In this document: positions 27,194-37,166 of the stretch, piece by piece | Numbering within the stretch: the first letter of the stretch is position 1 | How the letters are laid out: each line of letters opens with the position of its first letter | NCBI GenBank assembly: GCA_025928155.1 | Contig: JAICKC010000002.1 | Location: forward strand, 24,873-88,872 | Direction: 5' to 3' | Length of the DNA stretch: 64,000 nucleotides | DNA from: Candidatus Saccharimonadota bacterium | Lineage (GTDB): Bacteria > Patescibacteriota > Saccharimonadia > Saccharimonadales > UBA4665 | Notes under the pieces: model-generated | The model's database searches: none | What the model was told of the DNA's origin: nothing | The model's input: the letters and a program-made list of their open reading frames with translations, nothing else | Program-made: the position numbers and the translations under genes

Positions 27194-28809
27194 CCGAACT
27201 GCTGCTGTTTCTTGGTAAGCCAGTATGGACTCTGACGAACCAGTTTAGCGGCGTCAGTGGGATCGGCCAGGAGCGGTTTGAGCGCTTCTTCGGTAAAGAC
27301 ACCATTCTGCGAACCTTTAGCCAGCACGATACCGCCCTTTTGGAGCTTGCCGGACACGTACTTGCCGGCGTCGTACGGACTGTCAAAGCACTGCACAGCG
27401 CAGCCCTTTTCGCGGGCCGCTGGCGCCAGCCATTTTTTGGCGTCCTGGCCAACGGTCACGACCACGGCGAGTTTTTTAGGATCGCAATATGCACCGACCT
27501 CGGCGTGCGCCTGGCGGGAATAGTCGCCCATTTCGTTCATACTACCGAGGATGGCAATGCGCTGCCCGGTGCGGGCGGCGTAGAGCACGTCCAAGGCAGC
27601 TTTAACTGTCAGCGGCGCAGCGTTGTATGTGTCGTCAATAACTGTTGCGCCTTTTACACCGGGTAATATTTGCATACGCCCGGAGAATGGCTGCAATTCA
27701 TTTAACCCCTTAGTAATGACAGCCCTCTTGACACCCAGCACATCCGCTACGGCAGCCGCAGCTAAAGTGACCTTGGCTCCCTGCTCACCCAAAAAATGGA
27801 TATCGGCCGTAAGGCCGCCACGCGGAAGTCTTACGTCCAGCTTCTGCCCTTGTAAGCCTTTGAATTTAGCCGTACCAAGGTACTGCGCCCGCTCACTTTG
27901 CACACTATATTCGGCGAACTCACGGCCCGCTAGATACTTGCCAGCGATGTCGTCACCGTTTACGAGCACCCGTGCACTGTAATCAAATACGCTCAGCTCT
28001 TCGGTAGCTACCTTATCGAGCGTACCGAAGAATTCCATGTGCTCTTCGGAGACAGCTGTCACGACTGCGACATCGGGCGCGAGGTAAGCAAATTGTTCCA
28101 TTTGGCCGGGGCCATCAGTGCCCAATTCCACAACTACTACATCGTAGGGGTAGGGCAGCGCTATCTCCGCCTGAGTGGCACCAATCACCCTCAGCCAAGC
28201 GACTACGTTATACAGGCTTGGCTCGTTGAGACCAAAAAACACCAGTGGTACGGTGACACGGTCGTTATAGTTGCCGGTCTGGTAGCGCACACGCAGACCG
28301 CTCTGTTCCAGCAACTGGGCCACAGCCAGTTTGGTACTGGTCTTGCCCATGCTGCCCGCCACAGCCACAACCTTAAAGCGGTGCCGTGCCCGCAGCTGGC
28401 GCACTTGTACTTCCAGCATAGTGCACACCAGTGAACGCGCCGCTTTCTTGGGGTGGGCGACCCCCCAGGCCAAGTTCCAAGCCCAGAGTACCACGACCAC
28501 AGCGTGCGCCCACACCAGCGGATAGGATAATAGCAGAGCCGCTCCAAATTCCCAGGCACCAGCCGTGCCGAAGCGGGCCCATTGCACCAAAAGGCCTATG
28601 CCGAGAGCGACCTGGCCAAGCATACCTAAGGCCAACAATACTGCCCACGACCGTTCAAGCTCGTTCAGGCGCCGCTGGGGTGGAAACTGTCGGGCATGCC
28701 AAACCCAATACAACAGCCGCCAACCCGAGTAGTTCACCTGGCGCAAACGAGCAATCAGCACCGCCGGAAAGGCGAGGCCGTACAAGTCTGCCAGACTATG
28801 AAGAAGCAT
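27190..28809 (-). CDS. murF: Mur ligase (MurF-like)
   Basis: VAGSMGKTSTK...VIDDTYNAAPLTVKAAL. Confidence 0.85.
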   Translation of the reverse strand: MLLHSLADLYGLAFPAVLIARLRQVNYSGWRLLYWVWHARQFPPQRRLNELERSWAVLLALGMLGQVALGIGLLVQWARFGTAGAWEFGAALLLSYPLVWAHAVVVVLWAWNLAWGVAHPKKAARSLVCTMLEVQVRQLRARHRFKVVAVAGSMGKTSTKLAVAQLLEQSGLRVRYQTGNYNDRVTVPLVFFGLNEPSLYNVVAWLRVIGATQAEIALPYPYDVVVVELGTDGPGQMEQFAYLAPDVAVVTAVSEEHMEFFGTLDKVATEELSVFDYSARVLVNGDDIAGKYLAGREFAEYSVQSERAQYLGTAKFKGLQGQKLDVRLPRGGLTADIHFLGEQGAKVTLAAAAVADVLGVKRAVITKGLNELQPFSGRMQILPGVKGATVIDDTYNAAPLTVKAALDVLYAARTGQRIAILGSMNEMGDYSRQAHAEVGAYCDPKKLAVVVTVGQDAKKWLAPAAREKGCAVQCFDSPYDAGKYVSGKLQKGGIVLAKGSQNGVFTEEALKPLLADPTDAAKLVRQSPYWLTKKQQQFG

Positions 28810-28898
28810 ATGCTTAGTATTGTCGCATATTTTGCGCGAAAAAGGAGGGCTCGCCGCTTTGCGGCACAGCCGCCGATTGGGTACAATAAAGTAAACCT

Positions 28899-29525
28899 AT
28901 GCGCGGTCCTGTTTTAAGCCGACTCCTCCCTTCTAGCATTGAATTGTGGTATGTTGCGCTTGTTGCTGGCATTTTAGTGTTGCTTGGCAACGGCAAGCTA
29001 TTGATTGAAAAGCTTGGACTAATTGACTCTGCTCAGTTGATTGGAGGACAAGTTACCACAACCGTTACTGCCGGGCTTACGACGCTCTCGACGCTTCAGT
29101 TTACCGCCAGCGTGGCCAACATGATCGTCTGGGGTGCTACGGGGCTGCTGATCTACAGCGCCCTTCAGGCGCTAGTGCGGGGCTTGCGCACAATACAGTA
29201 CGAGCGCGATTTTGACTCCAACCGCTACATACATCCGCAGAGCTATACACATAAAGCCTATTGGCGGCAGCTTGTACTCGATGCCATCCTAGGGTTCGTG
29301 CTGCTGGTGCTGCTGGTAGTCGGCGCCATACTATACATAGTGGTGGCAGTACCCGCCAGCTTTGCTTACATACAGGTGTTTATCGTCAGGCCGACATTGG
29401 CTATTGCGTACTATCCTATCGTAGGAGTTGTTATCGCGTTCGCAGCCACAACTCTCTTGTACTTACTGATCAAGCTAGTCATCCGCCACCACCGCATCTC
29501 AATCGTGACAGACGCCGAAGGTTAG
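28899..29525 (+). CDS. Hypothetical membrane protein
   Basis: 208 aa, several TM segments. Confidence 0.65.
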   Translation: MRGPVLSRLLPSSIELWYVALVAGILVLLGNGKLLIEKLGLIDSAQLIGGQVTTTVTAGLTTLSTLQFTASVANMIVWGATGLLIYSALQALVRGLRTIQYERDFDSNRYIHPQSYTHKAYWRQLVLDAILGFVLLVLLVVGAILYIVVAVPASFAYIQVFIVRPTLAIAYYPIVGVVIAFAATTLLYLLIKLVIRHHRISIVTDAEG

Positions 29526-29578
29526 CAGCAGCCCTCTGGAAATTACTCGCCAAATAGGCTATACTTACGGTGTTATTT

Positions 29579-29655
29579 GGGGCTGTAGCTCAGTTGACTA
29601 GAGCGCTTCCATGGCATGGAAGAGGTCCAGGGTTTGAGTCCCTGTAGCTCCACCA
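29579..29655 (+). tRNA. tRNA-Ala (GGC), CCA encoded
   Basis: Cloverleaf; anticodon loop ATGGCAT; G3:U70 in acceptor GGGGCTG/TAGCTCC. Confidence 0.95.
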
Positions 29656-29692
29656 AAGTAAAAACACCAGCTTGCCTGGTGTTTTTACTTTT
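29655..29692 (+). terminator. Terminator after tRNA-Ala
   Basis: AAAAACACCAG-CTTG-CCTGGTGTTTTT. Confidence 0.75.
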
Positions 29693-29703
29693 AGATAGGC
29701 TCT

Positions 29704-29889
29704 CTACAGAACCGGACCCACTGGTGGAACCGAATCACCGCGTTTGGCGCTTTCAAACCCATGGTGCCGCTCGTAGTCCACGTGATTGACCACGGCACGC
29801 ATCTTTTTCATCGCATACTTGCGAAGACGGCTATGCGCACGACTCTCGCCTTTACGGTTAGTGTGCCGACTTCGTTCTGCCATAGACAT
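29704..29889 (-). CDS. Small basic protein
   Basis: 61 aa; GGAGGTTTACACACC upstream of ATG. Confidence 0.6.
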   Translation of the reverse strand: MSMAERSRHTNRKGESRAHSRLRKYAMKKMRAVVNHVDYERHHGFESAKRGDSVPPVGPVL

Positions 29890-29925
29890 GGTGTGTAAAC
29901 CTCCACTTAACGTGACATTGCTGTA

Positions 29926-30288
29926 CTACTCCAGCTCGGCGACCATGCGCCGGGGAAGTTCGGCCGTGATGTCATCGACCTCGCGGCTATCGAAGATTTC
30001 GCATATGGCCTGCCAAGCGGCCTTGATGCGGGCCTTGGCATTATTCTCGTCAACCTCGTCTAAGTCCATCAGCTGGCTGATGATATCTTCGTCGATATGA
30101 CTGGCCGTCGGTACCATTTGGGCGGCATCTTGCAGCTCCTCGGGGAGTGCGTCGGCAAAGTCGCGGCGGGTATGATCACTTAAGTGCGCGGCCACGTTTT
30201 CTACCACCAGCTCAAGCGCGTCTTGCGACTCGTCGTCGTCGATATGAGCGATGGTTTTTATCTTTCTGACTAAATCATTGTATCGCAC
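29926..30288 (-). CDS. DUF2267-like protein
   Basis: RRDFADALPEELQDAAQM; GTG start after AAGGAGGAACC. Confidence 0.65.
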   Translation of the reverse strand: MRYNDLVRKIKTIAHIDDDESQDALELVVENVAAHLSDHTRRDFADALPEELQDAAQMVPTASHIDEDIISQLMDLDEVDENNAKARIKAAWQAICEIFDSREVDDITAELPRRMVAELE

Positions 30289-30590
30289 GGTAGGTTCCTC
30301 CTTACAGCTGCTACTATGCACGCTGTGGCTGCAAATAAGCTATAAGCTTTTTTACATAAAACGGCTTGCACGGACGAAGCATAAGTGCGATATTGGAAGT
30401 GTAAACCTAAGGTGCTTTTGGGAAAGTATGCAAGTCACGAAAGACCACACAAAGAGAGGGGGTAATCCACATTGAAAAGTCCTAGATCTAACGGGCAGGA
30501 TTATTGTAGCGCTACGAGCGAGGTACTTACGCGCTAGCCTCCTTCTGTTGATAGGCTCGTCCTGCCTATGTAGGCCGAATACCTTAAGCC

Positions 30591-30614
30591 CTTCTTCTCA
30601 AGAAGGGCTTTTCT
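30591..30614. terminator. Terminator hairpin
   Basis: AAGCCCTTCTT-CTC-AAGAAGGGCTTTTC. Confidence 0.7.
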
Positions 30615-30627
30615 GTTGGCAGGAGGG

Positions 30628-30810
30628 TCACATAGCTTTGCGGTTAGGGACTTTGGCGCCCTCACGACGAGCTTCATCAAGACCGATAGCCACGGCTTGC
30701 TCGCGGCTCGTCACTTTTTTACCGCTGCGGCCGCTTTTCAGCTTACCCTCTTTCATTTCGTGCATTACTTTACCCACTCTCTCTTGAGCCTTTGGGCCGT
30801 ACTTCGTCAT
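30628..30810 (-). CDS. DUF6496-like small protein
   Basis: MTKYGPKAQERVGKVMHEMKEGKLKSGRSGKKVTSREQAVAIGLDEARREG. Confidence 0.65.
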   Translation of the reverse strand: MTKYGPKAQERVGKVMHEMKEGKLKSGRSGKKVTSREQAVAIGLDEARREGAKVPNRKAM

Positions 30811-30972
30811 GTGAATAATCTCCGCTTACCTTTGTAGTGTAGCGACACGTTCATGCTTACGCTGTAACGATCTTCACTCGGAGGCTGGGGATTTGTCACA
30901 GCAAAATAGTGTGGAACCTCACTGCGCGTTTTGTGCGCTTAGTTATAGTAGAGGATGGAAAGGAGAGAAGCT

Positions 30973-31332
30973 ATGGAGAAACGACTCAGCCAATCAAGAC
31001 TCGCGAGTTCGCTGATGGTGCTTTTGGGAGCGTGGGTGATGATTTCGCCAATATTCATTTCCATTACTGGCGCAGCGTTAACCAGCCTACTAATCACCGG
31101 TGGCGTCATGATAGTTTTCGGGCTCGTTCAGCTGACCTGGCAGAACACTCTGCCAAGCTGGATAAATGCCTTGGCGGCTATCTGGCTACTGGTATCGGCG
31201 TTTACGTTTAGTATCAGCGCAGCAATGGCTTGGAACCAGGTAATCTCCGCGATTATCGCCTTCGTGCTGTCCACCTGGGACGGCGTCGAAATGGGCGAAG
31301 TGCAGCGCATGCACCACACGCACGCAGTGTAA
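30973..31332 (+). CDS. SPW-repeat-like membrane protein
   Basis: MVLLGAWVMISPIF and repeated TM unit. Confidence 0.6.
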   Translation: MEKRLSQSRLASSLMVLLGAWVMISPIFISITGAALTSLLITGGVMIVFGLVQLTWQNTLPSWINALAAIWLLVSAFTFSISAAMAWNQVISAIIAFVLSTWDGVEMGEVQRMHHTHAV

Positions 31333-31371
31333 TATGTTGTGCGTGCCGCGCTAGCGACCAAGACCTCCCCG

Positions 31372-31398
31372 GTAGCCCACCCACCGGGGAGGTTTTTG
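31372..31398 (+). terminator. Rho-independent terminator
   Basis: ACCTCCCCGG-TAGCCCAC..CCGGGGAGGTTTTTG. Confidence 0.85.
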
Positions 31399-31637
31399 TT
31401 GCAGGTCTTACTCCTGACGGCGGATTGTAAGCGAGCCGAGAAGTAGGGCTGCAATAGCATAGGCCACAACTATAGCAGACGAGCGCTAAGCTGGACAGAC
31501 GCCTCAGACAGGTCTGTTGATGCCTTTATGGCGCTGGCTGTGACATATTCACTCTCCGTGCACATCGCTTGTGGTATATACTGAGTTTGACCGCACGAGC
31601 CGGGGGCAGAAATTCAGAATTCTTTCTGAAGGGGAAT

Positions 31638-32174
31638 ATGACTAAAGCAGACATCCTGACGATACGCCGCACACTACCAGGGCCGCATCTCTTGGCCTTC
31701 ATCCTGCTTGTCATTTCCTTTGCCGGCACGCCCGTTCACGTCTTGGCGAACTCAGCTGTCACCTGCGTCAGCTTGGCCGTCGCGCACAGTCCGGGTAAGG
31801 ACTCCTACGCGTTTACCGCTACCAGCTCCGGCAATGCCAATGCCATAACTGGCTACGTGTTCGACTTCGGCGACCAGCAGTCATATACTGTCGACCCCAG
31901 TACGGCTGGCAGCAAAAACCACCTTGTCGCCACCGTCACGCACATCTATCGAGATAACGGCACCTACAGACCGTCGGTGCAGATACGCATAGGAACCGGC
32001 AGCACAACATCGACCGTATCATCACCGACCTGCCAAGTCAGCATTACCACCGACTTACCAATCAGCTCACTCCCCTCCGCCGGCGCTGGTAACACGATTA
32101 GAGTGTTCGTGGTAGCAGCCCTAGCCGGTATGAGCCTCTCCCAGTTCCGGTTGCGCCGTCGGCGGCACGCATAG
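31638..32174 (+). CDS. Secreted PKD-like domain protein with LPxxG-TM-RRRR tail
   Basis: Signal peptide; YVFDFGDQQSYTV; C-term LPSAGAGNTIRVFVVAALAGMSLSQFRLRRRRHA. Confidence 0.65.
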   Translation: MTKADILTIRRTLPGPHLLAFILLVISFAGTPVHVLANSAVTCVSLAVAHSPGKDSYAFTATSSGNANAITGYVFDFGDQQSYTVDPSTAGSKNHLVATVTHIYRDNGTYRPSVQIRIGTGSTTSTVSSPTCQVSITTDLPISSLPSAGAGNTIRVFVVAALAGMSLSQFRLRRRRHA

Positions 32175-32238
32175 CGTTAACCATACGCGGAATGCTACAC
32201 TAGGCTTAAAACGCGCCGAATCAAAACGTAAAGACCCC

Positions 32239-33366
32239 ATGCTCGCAATTATTTTCGCTTTCCTCGCCCTAGCCAGTAGCCTGGTGTGGTATTTGCTCCG
32301 ACACGATCACGGGCGACACCTGCCGGCCGGCTCGCTGTGGACAGCGTTTGGGTTTGGCGTGCTGGCCATGGGATTGGCGCTCGTGGTCGAAGGCTTGCTC
32401 TTTCCGAACGCACTTTTTGATTCTCCCGCTAGCTTCTCACTACACTATCGGTTCTTCGCGGCGCTCGGCGTGGGATTTGTTGAAGAATCCCTCAAATTTG
32501 TGCCGTTCGCGCTCTTTATATATAAGCGGCCCTACTTCCGCGAACATACCGACGGGGTGATTTACTTTGCCATTTGCGGCCTCACTTTCGGGCTAACTGA
32601 AAACATCGGCTACACCTTGTCCTTTGGTGCTGGTGCCGGTGTCGCCCGACTGATATTGACGCCGTTTTTTCATGCCGCCGGGACCGGTATACTCGGCTAC
32701 TACCTAATAGGCGAGAAGCTCAATCGCTCAAGTTGGCCAATACTACTGCTAGCTTGTTTGACAATCCCAGTCCTGCACGGGTTGTACGACTTTGGTCTGC
32801 TGTCGAGCATTCCCATTTTTGTCTTAGTCTCACTCATGGTTACTCTACTGCTCACCATGGGACTGTTTCTATATTTTATGAGCGCTAATGAGCTTGACCG
32901 CGCAAATTTGGCTCGCGAAGCCGCCGCACCGCTGTCGCTGTCGCACGTCGCCGGCCGACCGGTTTATGCGAGCACGCCGCCAGTGCCGCAGTTGCCGCTC
33001 GTAGATGTGCCTACCGCGCCCGGCCAGCGCAATGGCTTAGCCATTGCTGGATTTGTGCTGAGCGTATTGGGTTGTCTGGCTTGGCTGCTTTCGCTGGTCG
33101 GCACCGTTATCGGCGTACTGGCGCTTGTCTTCGGCATTAAGGGACTCCATTCGCGGCATCGCGGCTTGGCTATTACCAGTATCGTGCTCTCGCTGCTCGT
33201 TATCCCACTGTCGCTCTTCATGACGCTCGCTTACATCGGGTATTACGAAGGGGCCTCAACCAAATCGCCCACTTCCGACCCCTCAAGTGCGTTGTTTTCT
33301 GAGCCTATACAACCTGCGACGATCCTCCGCTACGCTGCCACAATTGGAAGTGTTATGTCCAATTAG
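32239..33366 (+). CDS. PrsW-family intramembrane protease with C-terminal DUF4190-like domain
   Basis: GFVEESLKFVPF, GLTFGLTENIGYT, FFHAAGTGILGYY; C-term NGLAIAGFVLSVLGCL. Confidence 0.75.
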   Translation: MLAIIFAFLALASSLVWYLLRHDHGRHLPAGSLWTAFGFGVLAMGLALVVEGLLFPNALFDSPASFSLHYRFFAALGVGFVEESLKFVPFALFIYKRPYFREHTDGVIYFAICGLTFGLTENIGYTLSFGAGAGVARLILTPFFHAAGTGILGYYLIGEKLNRSSWPILLLACLTIPVLHGLYDFGLLSSIPIFVLVSLMVTLLLTMGLFLYFMSANELDRANLAREAAAPLSLSHVAGRPVYASTPPVPQLPLVDVPTAPGQRNGLAIAGFVLSVLGCLAWLLSLVGTVIGVLALVFGIKGLHSRHRGLAITSIVLSLLVIPLSLFMTLAYIGYYEGASTKSPTSDPSSALFSEPIQPATILRYAATIGSVMSN

Positions 33367-34336
33367 TTGTCTCGGAATAGACTACCTCGACCCTTGCGCC
33401 CTTCCTAGCCTCAATCTTGTCGTTAGGTCCCATATCTCGCGGCAGTTCAATGACATGATTCTGAGTCCAGAATAGCTCTGGCTTAGTGCCATAGCGTGCC
33501 GTATCAGCGTGACGTCCATTACGCGCCAACTCACCAAGTGCTTTGCGGACAGGAGAGCCCCTACGTTCGCCTGTCAGTTCGTTAGTATCCGGTACGGGAC
33601 ACCTTCCACAAGCCTTAACCCGTCTAAATACTGCAACCAGCCCATTACTTCCTACGCGAATTTCTTCAACATAGTCTTCGGGAAATACATTATCTGGCAG
33701 CTCCGCACAGTTAGGAAGAGAAAGGCCCGCAAGCAATATAGTAACTCTTGGGCGTTTCCCACTTATGGGCGGATAGCCGACGGCGTTAAGCCTTTCATTT
33801 ACTAGACCGACGGAGTCTATGCTGCCCACGGTTACAGGATATCCATCAGCGAATCCAACGCAACCAAGGCTTGGGTCGTCCTCAACCCATCTTGGCGCCT
33901 CATGACTTACTGCTACCAAGCGGACTGGTCGACCAATAGCTTCCGCTCCCCACTGCGCAGCCTCATCTCCTTGATCAATGCCTTCACCATGCCACCCCCA
34001 GACACTTACCGGTATTCTATGCGCGGCAACATCCTCTGTTGGCGGCACATAAAGCGCACCAGCAGTATGGCGCATACGGAGCGTGACCCCACCTTGTGCC
34101 TCTAGGGTCGGAGCAACTTGAGTAAGGGCTGGGTCTTCCCGGAGTGACAAAAAATGTCCGGTTTTCGCAGTCTCCCCTCTGCGATATAGCACATTTACGT
34201 GCGGTACAGCTTCAACCCACATATAGCTTCTATCGCCAAACATGCCGTCCGCACCAATGGTTACAGCCTCTACATCCTCGTAAGGAGCCATCGCCTTGCC
34301 GGGAGCAAAGTTTAATTCTGCTATTGTTACTGACAT
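33353..34336 (-). CDS. MOSC domain protein
   Basis: MSVTIAELNFAPGKAM...; RVKACGRCPVPDTN. Confidence 0.8.
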   Translation of the reverse strand: MSVTIAELNFAPGKAMAPYEDVEAVTIGADGMFGDRSYMWVEAVPHVNVLYRRGETAKTGHFLSLREDPALTQVAPTLEAQGGVTLRMRHTAGALYVPPTEDVAAHRIPVSVWGWHGEGIDQGDEAAQWGAEAIGRPVRLVAVSHEAPRWVEDDPSLGCVGFADGYPVTVGSIDSVGLVNERLNAVGYPPISGKRPRVTILLAGLSLPNCAELPDNVFPEDYVEEIRVGSNGLVAVFRRVKACGRCPVPDTNELTGERRGSPVRKALGELARNGRHADTARYGTKPELFWTQNHVIELPRDMGPNDKIEARKGARVEVVYSETTNWT

Positions 34337-34430
34337 GGTCGCTATTATGCCATTGAGGTTAGAGAGCGACAAGGCTATCCGAGCTATGATAAAACTAAAG
34401 ACCTCGATTTGCAGAGGTCAAAAGACTTAC

Positions 34431-34570
34431 GGTGGAGCGCCTCGAAAAAGGTCTACCCCCTCCTCTTCGACGAGTTAGCTAGATAGCAAGATTTAATCCG
34501 GAAGGGTTATCTCGATTACCAAAGTGAGCGGAATCGACAGAAGTAGTTAATAGCCCCTTAAGGTCTACAC
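34431..34570 (+). pseudogene. Boundary repeat S1: GGTGGAGC plus degenerate ~43-codon coding remnant
   Basis: Homologous to 37557..37689 (DELAR*QDLIRKGYLDYQSERNRQK*LIAP*), frameshift and stops; hairpin GACCTC..GAGGTC 11 nt before GGTGGAGC. Confidence 0.65.
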
Positions 34571-34580
34571 CCCTCCCTAG

Positions 34581-35561
34581 CTACACTTCCCTAAGCTTCT
34601 GCCGCAAGTACTCAAGCATGCGTCTACTCTCTCCTTCGACTTCATCGAGTCTACCCTTCAATAAGTCTTCCACCTTGCCAAAGCCAGTTATAATCTCATA
34701 ACAGATAACGCTTCTAACCTCGCTCATATGTAACTTACGCCCGAGTTCCGCTTCATAGGCCTCTTTGAAACGATTACGTATGTTGACAAAAAGGGAGTCG
34801 CCATACGAGCGGCCCTGACGCGCCTGCTCTCGATAGGAGAAATGGTTGAAAGTCGCGAAATCCCAGAGAGGGTCCCCGGCCAATGGTTGAGGGTCGGTTA
34901 TGGCAGAAATGGTACCGTCCGAGTTTGTGAATAGGTTTTTGAACTTATAGTCTCCATGCAACAACCTTGATTGAGCCTCGGGGTATTCAGCATGTCTTTT
35001 CAGTGCATGAAGCAAGTCACTCTCAGCCTGCGTTATATAGCCCCTCTGACGAATCCAGGTTAGAGGGTAATGCGTCTGCAGAAACTCTGACCAGTCGGAC
35101 AAGATACCGACGCCGGCTACGTCGAGATACCCAAAACCCTCGCAAGGGAGCTGACGTAAGCGAGTCAAATACCTTCCGGCGTCGGCTGCAGCATTTTGCT
35201 GCGCAGCTTCAGCTATGTCAAACGTAAACGGCTCGCCAGTAACATAATTCATAAGAATGTATTGAATATCGTTGAGTGCCCCCGAAACTTTGGGGGTAGG
35301 CACAGGGACGCCTAGCTGACTATATCTTCTATATGAATTAGCAATATTAGTAACGTTATAAATCGGGCTACAACTTAGACGCAACACCGCTTTGCCGCTT
35401 TGATTTTTTATTATGTACACCACTGCTTGCGGTCGCTTAACTTTCTTAAGAACCGCAAAGTACAAACCTCCAAAGTACATCCTCAGCACTTCTTCTGCAA
35501 CCGAGTCGCCGGATGCAAATAAGTGCTGCAATTGGTCAGGAGTCGTTCGTGGTCGAATCAT
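34581..35561 (-). CDS. Aminoglycoside/homoserine phosphotransferase-family kinase
   Basis: RLLHGDYKFKNLFTN...AITDPQPLAGDPLWDFA. Confidence 0.75.
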   Translation of the reverse strand: MIRPRTTPDQLQHLFASGDSVAEEVLRMYFGGLYFAVLKKVKRPQAVVYIIKNQSGKAVLRLSCSPIYNVTNIANSYRRYSQLGVPVPTPKVSGALNDIQYILMNYVTGEPFTFDIAEAAQQNAAADAGRYLTRLRQLPCEGFGYLDVAGVGILSDWSEFLQTHYPLTWIRQRGYITQAESDLLHALKRHAEYPEAQSRLLHGDYKFKNLFTNSDGTISAITDPQPLAGDPLWDFATFNHFSYREQARQGRSYGDSLFVNIRNRFKEAYEAELGRKLHMSEVRSVICYEIITGFGKVEDLLKGRLDEVEGESRRMLEYLRQKLREV

Positions 35562-35640
35562 CAGGGAAAATTGTATAGTATAACATCAATAATAAACATA
35601 ATGACCTCCGAGACCGGAGCTCGTTGTACTTAATGCTTAA

Positions 35641-35850
35641 TGGAGCTGCCGGTAATTGCAACCGGGTCCGTCGGCATTTCAGTTAGCCGTCTACAGACAT
35701 AGTCCGTTTTATTGGGCCTGCCCATCCACAAAACCTGGGCTCCGCAATCAGGCACGATCAAGCGATTTTTTACTTAGATAGAATAAGTTGGCCTTCCCTT
35801 CGGGATAGATATCCAGAAGGAGACGTCTATTCTGGTTCGCTTTCGTCCTT
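35641..35850 (-). ncRNA. Second tmRNA-like 3' half (fragment); inner boundary approximate
   Basis: Minus strand CCGGT-TGCAATT-ACCGG T-arm plus CAGCTCCA; first ~70 nt align with the 3' end of tmRNA 38377..38773; no matching 5' half seen. Confidence 0.6.
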
Positions 35851-36514
35851 TTGAACTCATCAGTATAGACACGCATCTATAGAGCGAAACATGGCAAGCA
35901 GAAAACACAAAAACAGAGAAGAAGGAGGAAAACTACGGGCGCAAATGCTCGTACCATTCTCGCCGCTCCAAAGCTCTTGTATCCACTGCTGCCATGTTTA
36001 CACTCTAGCGGGCTTACGCACGAATGCGGACAACGGTAGTTATCTAACCTTCGTGGATAAGAACGGGACTTGGCAGCTACCCGCCGGTTCGTCTACGGTT
36101 AGACGTGAACGGCGAAAGCGAACCGAAGAATGAGTAGTATGATGTCGGCCAGTATCGCGACCATGAGAATTGCGGCGAAGGCCATACTCATCGTTCGCAT
36201 GCTGGTGCTTGAGTCGCAGGTGTGCCACCGGTAGGTCAGTGCATCCCGGATATGGAACCAGAGCAGGAGTGCGTCGAGAACGAGCCCGATGCACCCAAGC
36301 GCCAGCATAGAAGGTGAGGCGGCGTAGTTGGGGAAGCCTGCGGACGCAGACAGTAGGAGCGCCGCATAGAACGGGATGACCAGGTAGGCAGCTTCGCGCC
36401 GCATGCCATCCTGAGCGCGGACAATTTCCTCCTGGGGCTTGCCCTTCCAGGGATCGATGTAGTCGATGAACTGCACGCTAAACTCCAGCTCTCTTGTTGT
36501 CTCCTGATGGAAGA

Positions 36515-36697
36515 TCAGTGGTCGCGCAGGTGTCTGCCGATCACGACGAACTTGGGGCCGGCCACGGCGATGATTGCGCCGATGAGGCCGAGCTGCCATG
36601 AGCTCACGATTATTGCGGTAACGATGAATACCGCGCCAATCACAATGAGGGTTGCGATGGTCGGGAAACCCCACTGGGTCCCGGGTGTAGCAGGCAT
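36515..36697 (-). CDS. Small membrane protein
   Basis: MPATPGTQWGFPTIATLIVIGAVFIVTAIIVSSWQLGLIGAIIAV...; upstream GATAGGAGC. Confidence 0.55.
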   Translation of the reverse strand: MPATPGTQWGFPTIATLIVIGAVFIVTAIIVSSWQLGLIGAIIAVAGPKFVVIGRHLRDH

Positions 36698-36942
36698 AAC
36701 ATGCTCCTATCATCTGTGCTGGTCAGAACGGGTTATGTAGATTTCTCTTTCTCTAAAGACACGGGGCAACGACACTACGGCGATATATTGTTGTTGCACC
36801 GTGTCTTGAGAGCGTTCTTGAGGTCTGCTTGTCAATGTGCTTCGGAGCAACTCTTTACTCTACGAAGTATTTATACACTAGCATAATACTTACTTCCTGT
36901 CAATTCAGTAACCTCTGCGTAAACAGGGGTTACAGTGCACAC

Positions 36943-37080
36943 GGTGGAGCACCTTGAAAAAAGTTCGCCCCTCATTGTGAAGAAGATTGTAAGGTGGCAT
37001 GATTTACTCCGGTAGGATTAGTTAGAGTATTAAACCGAGCAGAAACAACGAAAGAACTTAATGTTCCCCTAGCGGGATAG
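36943..37080 (+). pseudogene. Boundary repeat S2: GGTGGAGC plus degenerate coding remnant
   Basis: Ungapped alignment to S3 with three in-frame stops; hairpin GTAACCTCTG..CAGGGGTTAC upstream. Confidence 0.65.
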
Positions 37081-37166
37081 GCCCTGATTTATACGGACGC
37101 CTCAGTTTACGTTCACGGTATCGTGTGTAACATGGCGTAGGCAGCATCAAGTATACTTAAATCACC

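Noticed and set aside
35891-36133. 80-aa plus ORF in the tmRNA-adjacent array
   Set aside because: Basic N-terminus and CxHC are suggestive but there is no SD and it overlaps the end of a minus-strand ORF; left unannotated.
36099-36713. 204-aa minus ORF as annotated
   Set aside because: N-terminal part overlaps the better supported 36515..36697 gene in another frame; only the C-terminal membrane part is likely real and its start is uncertain.
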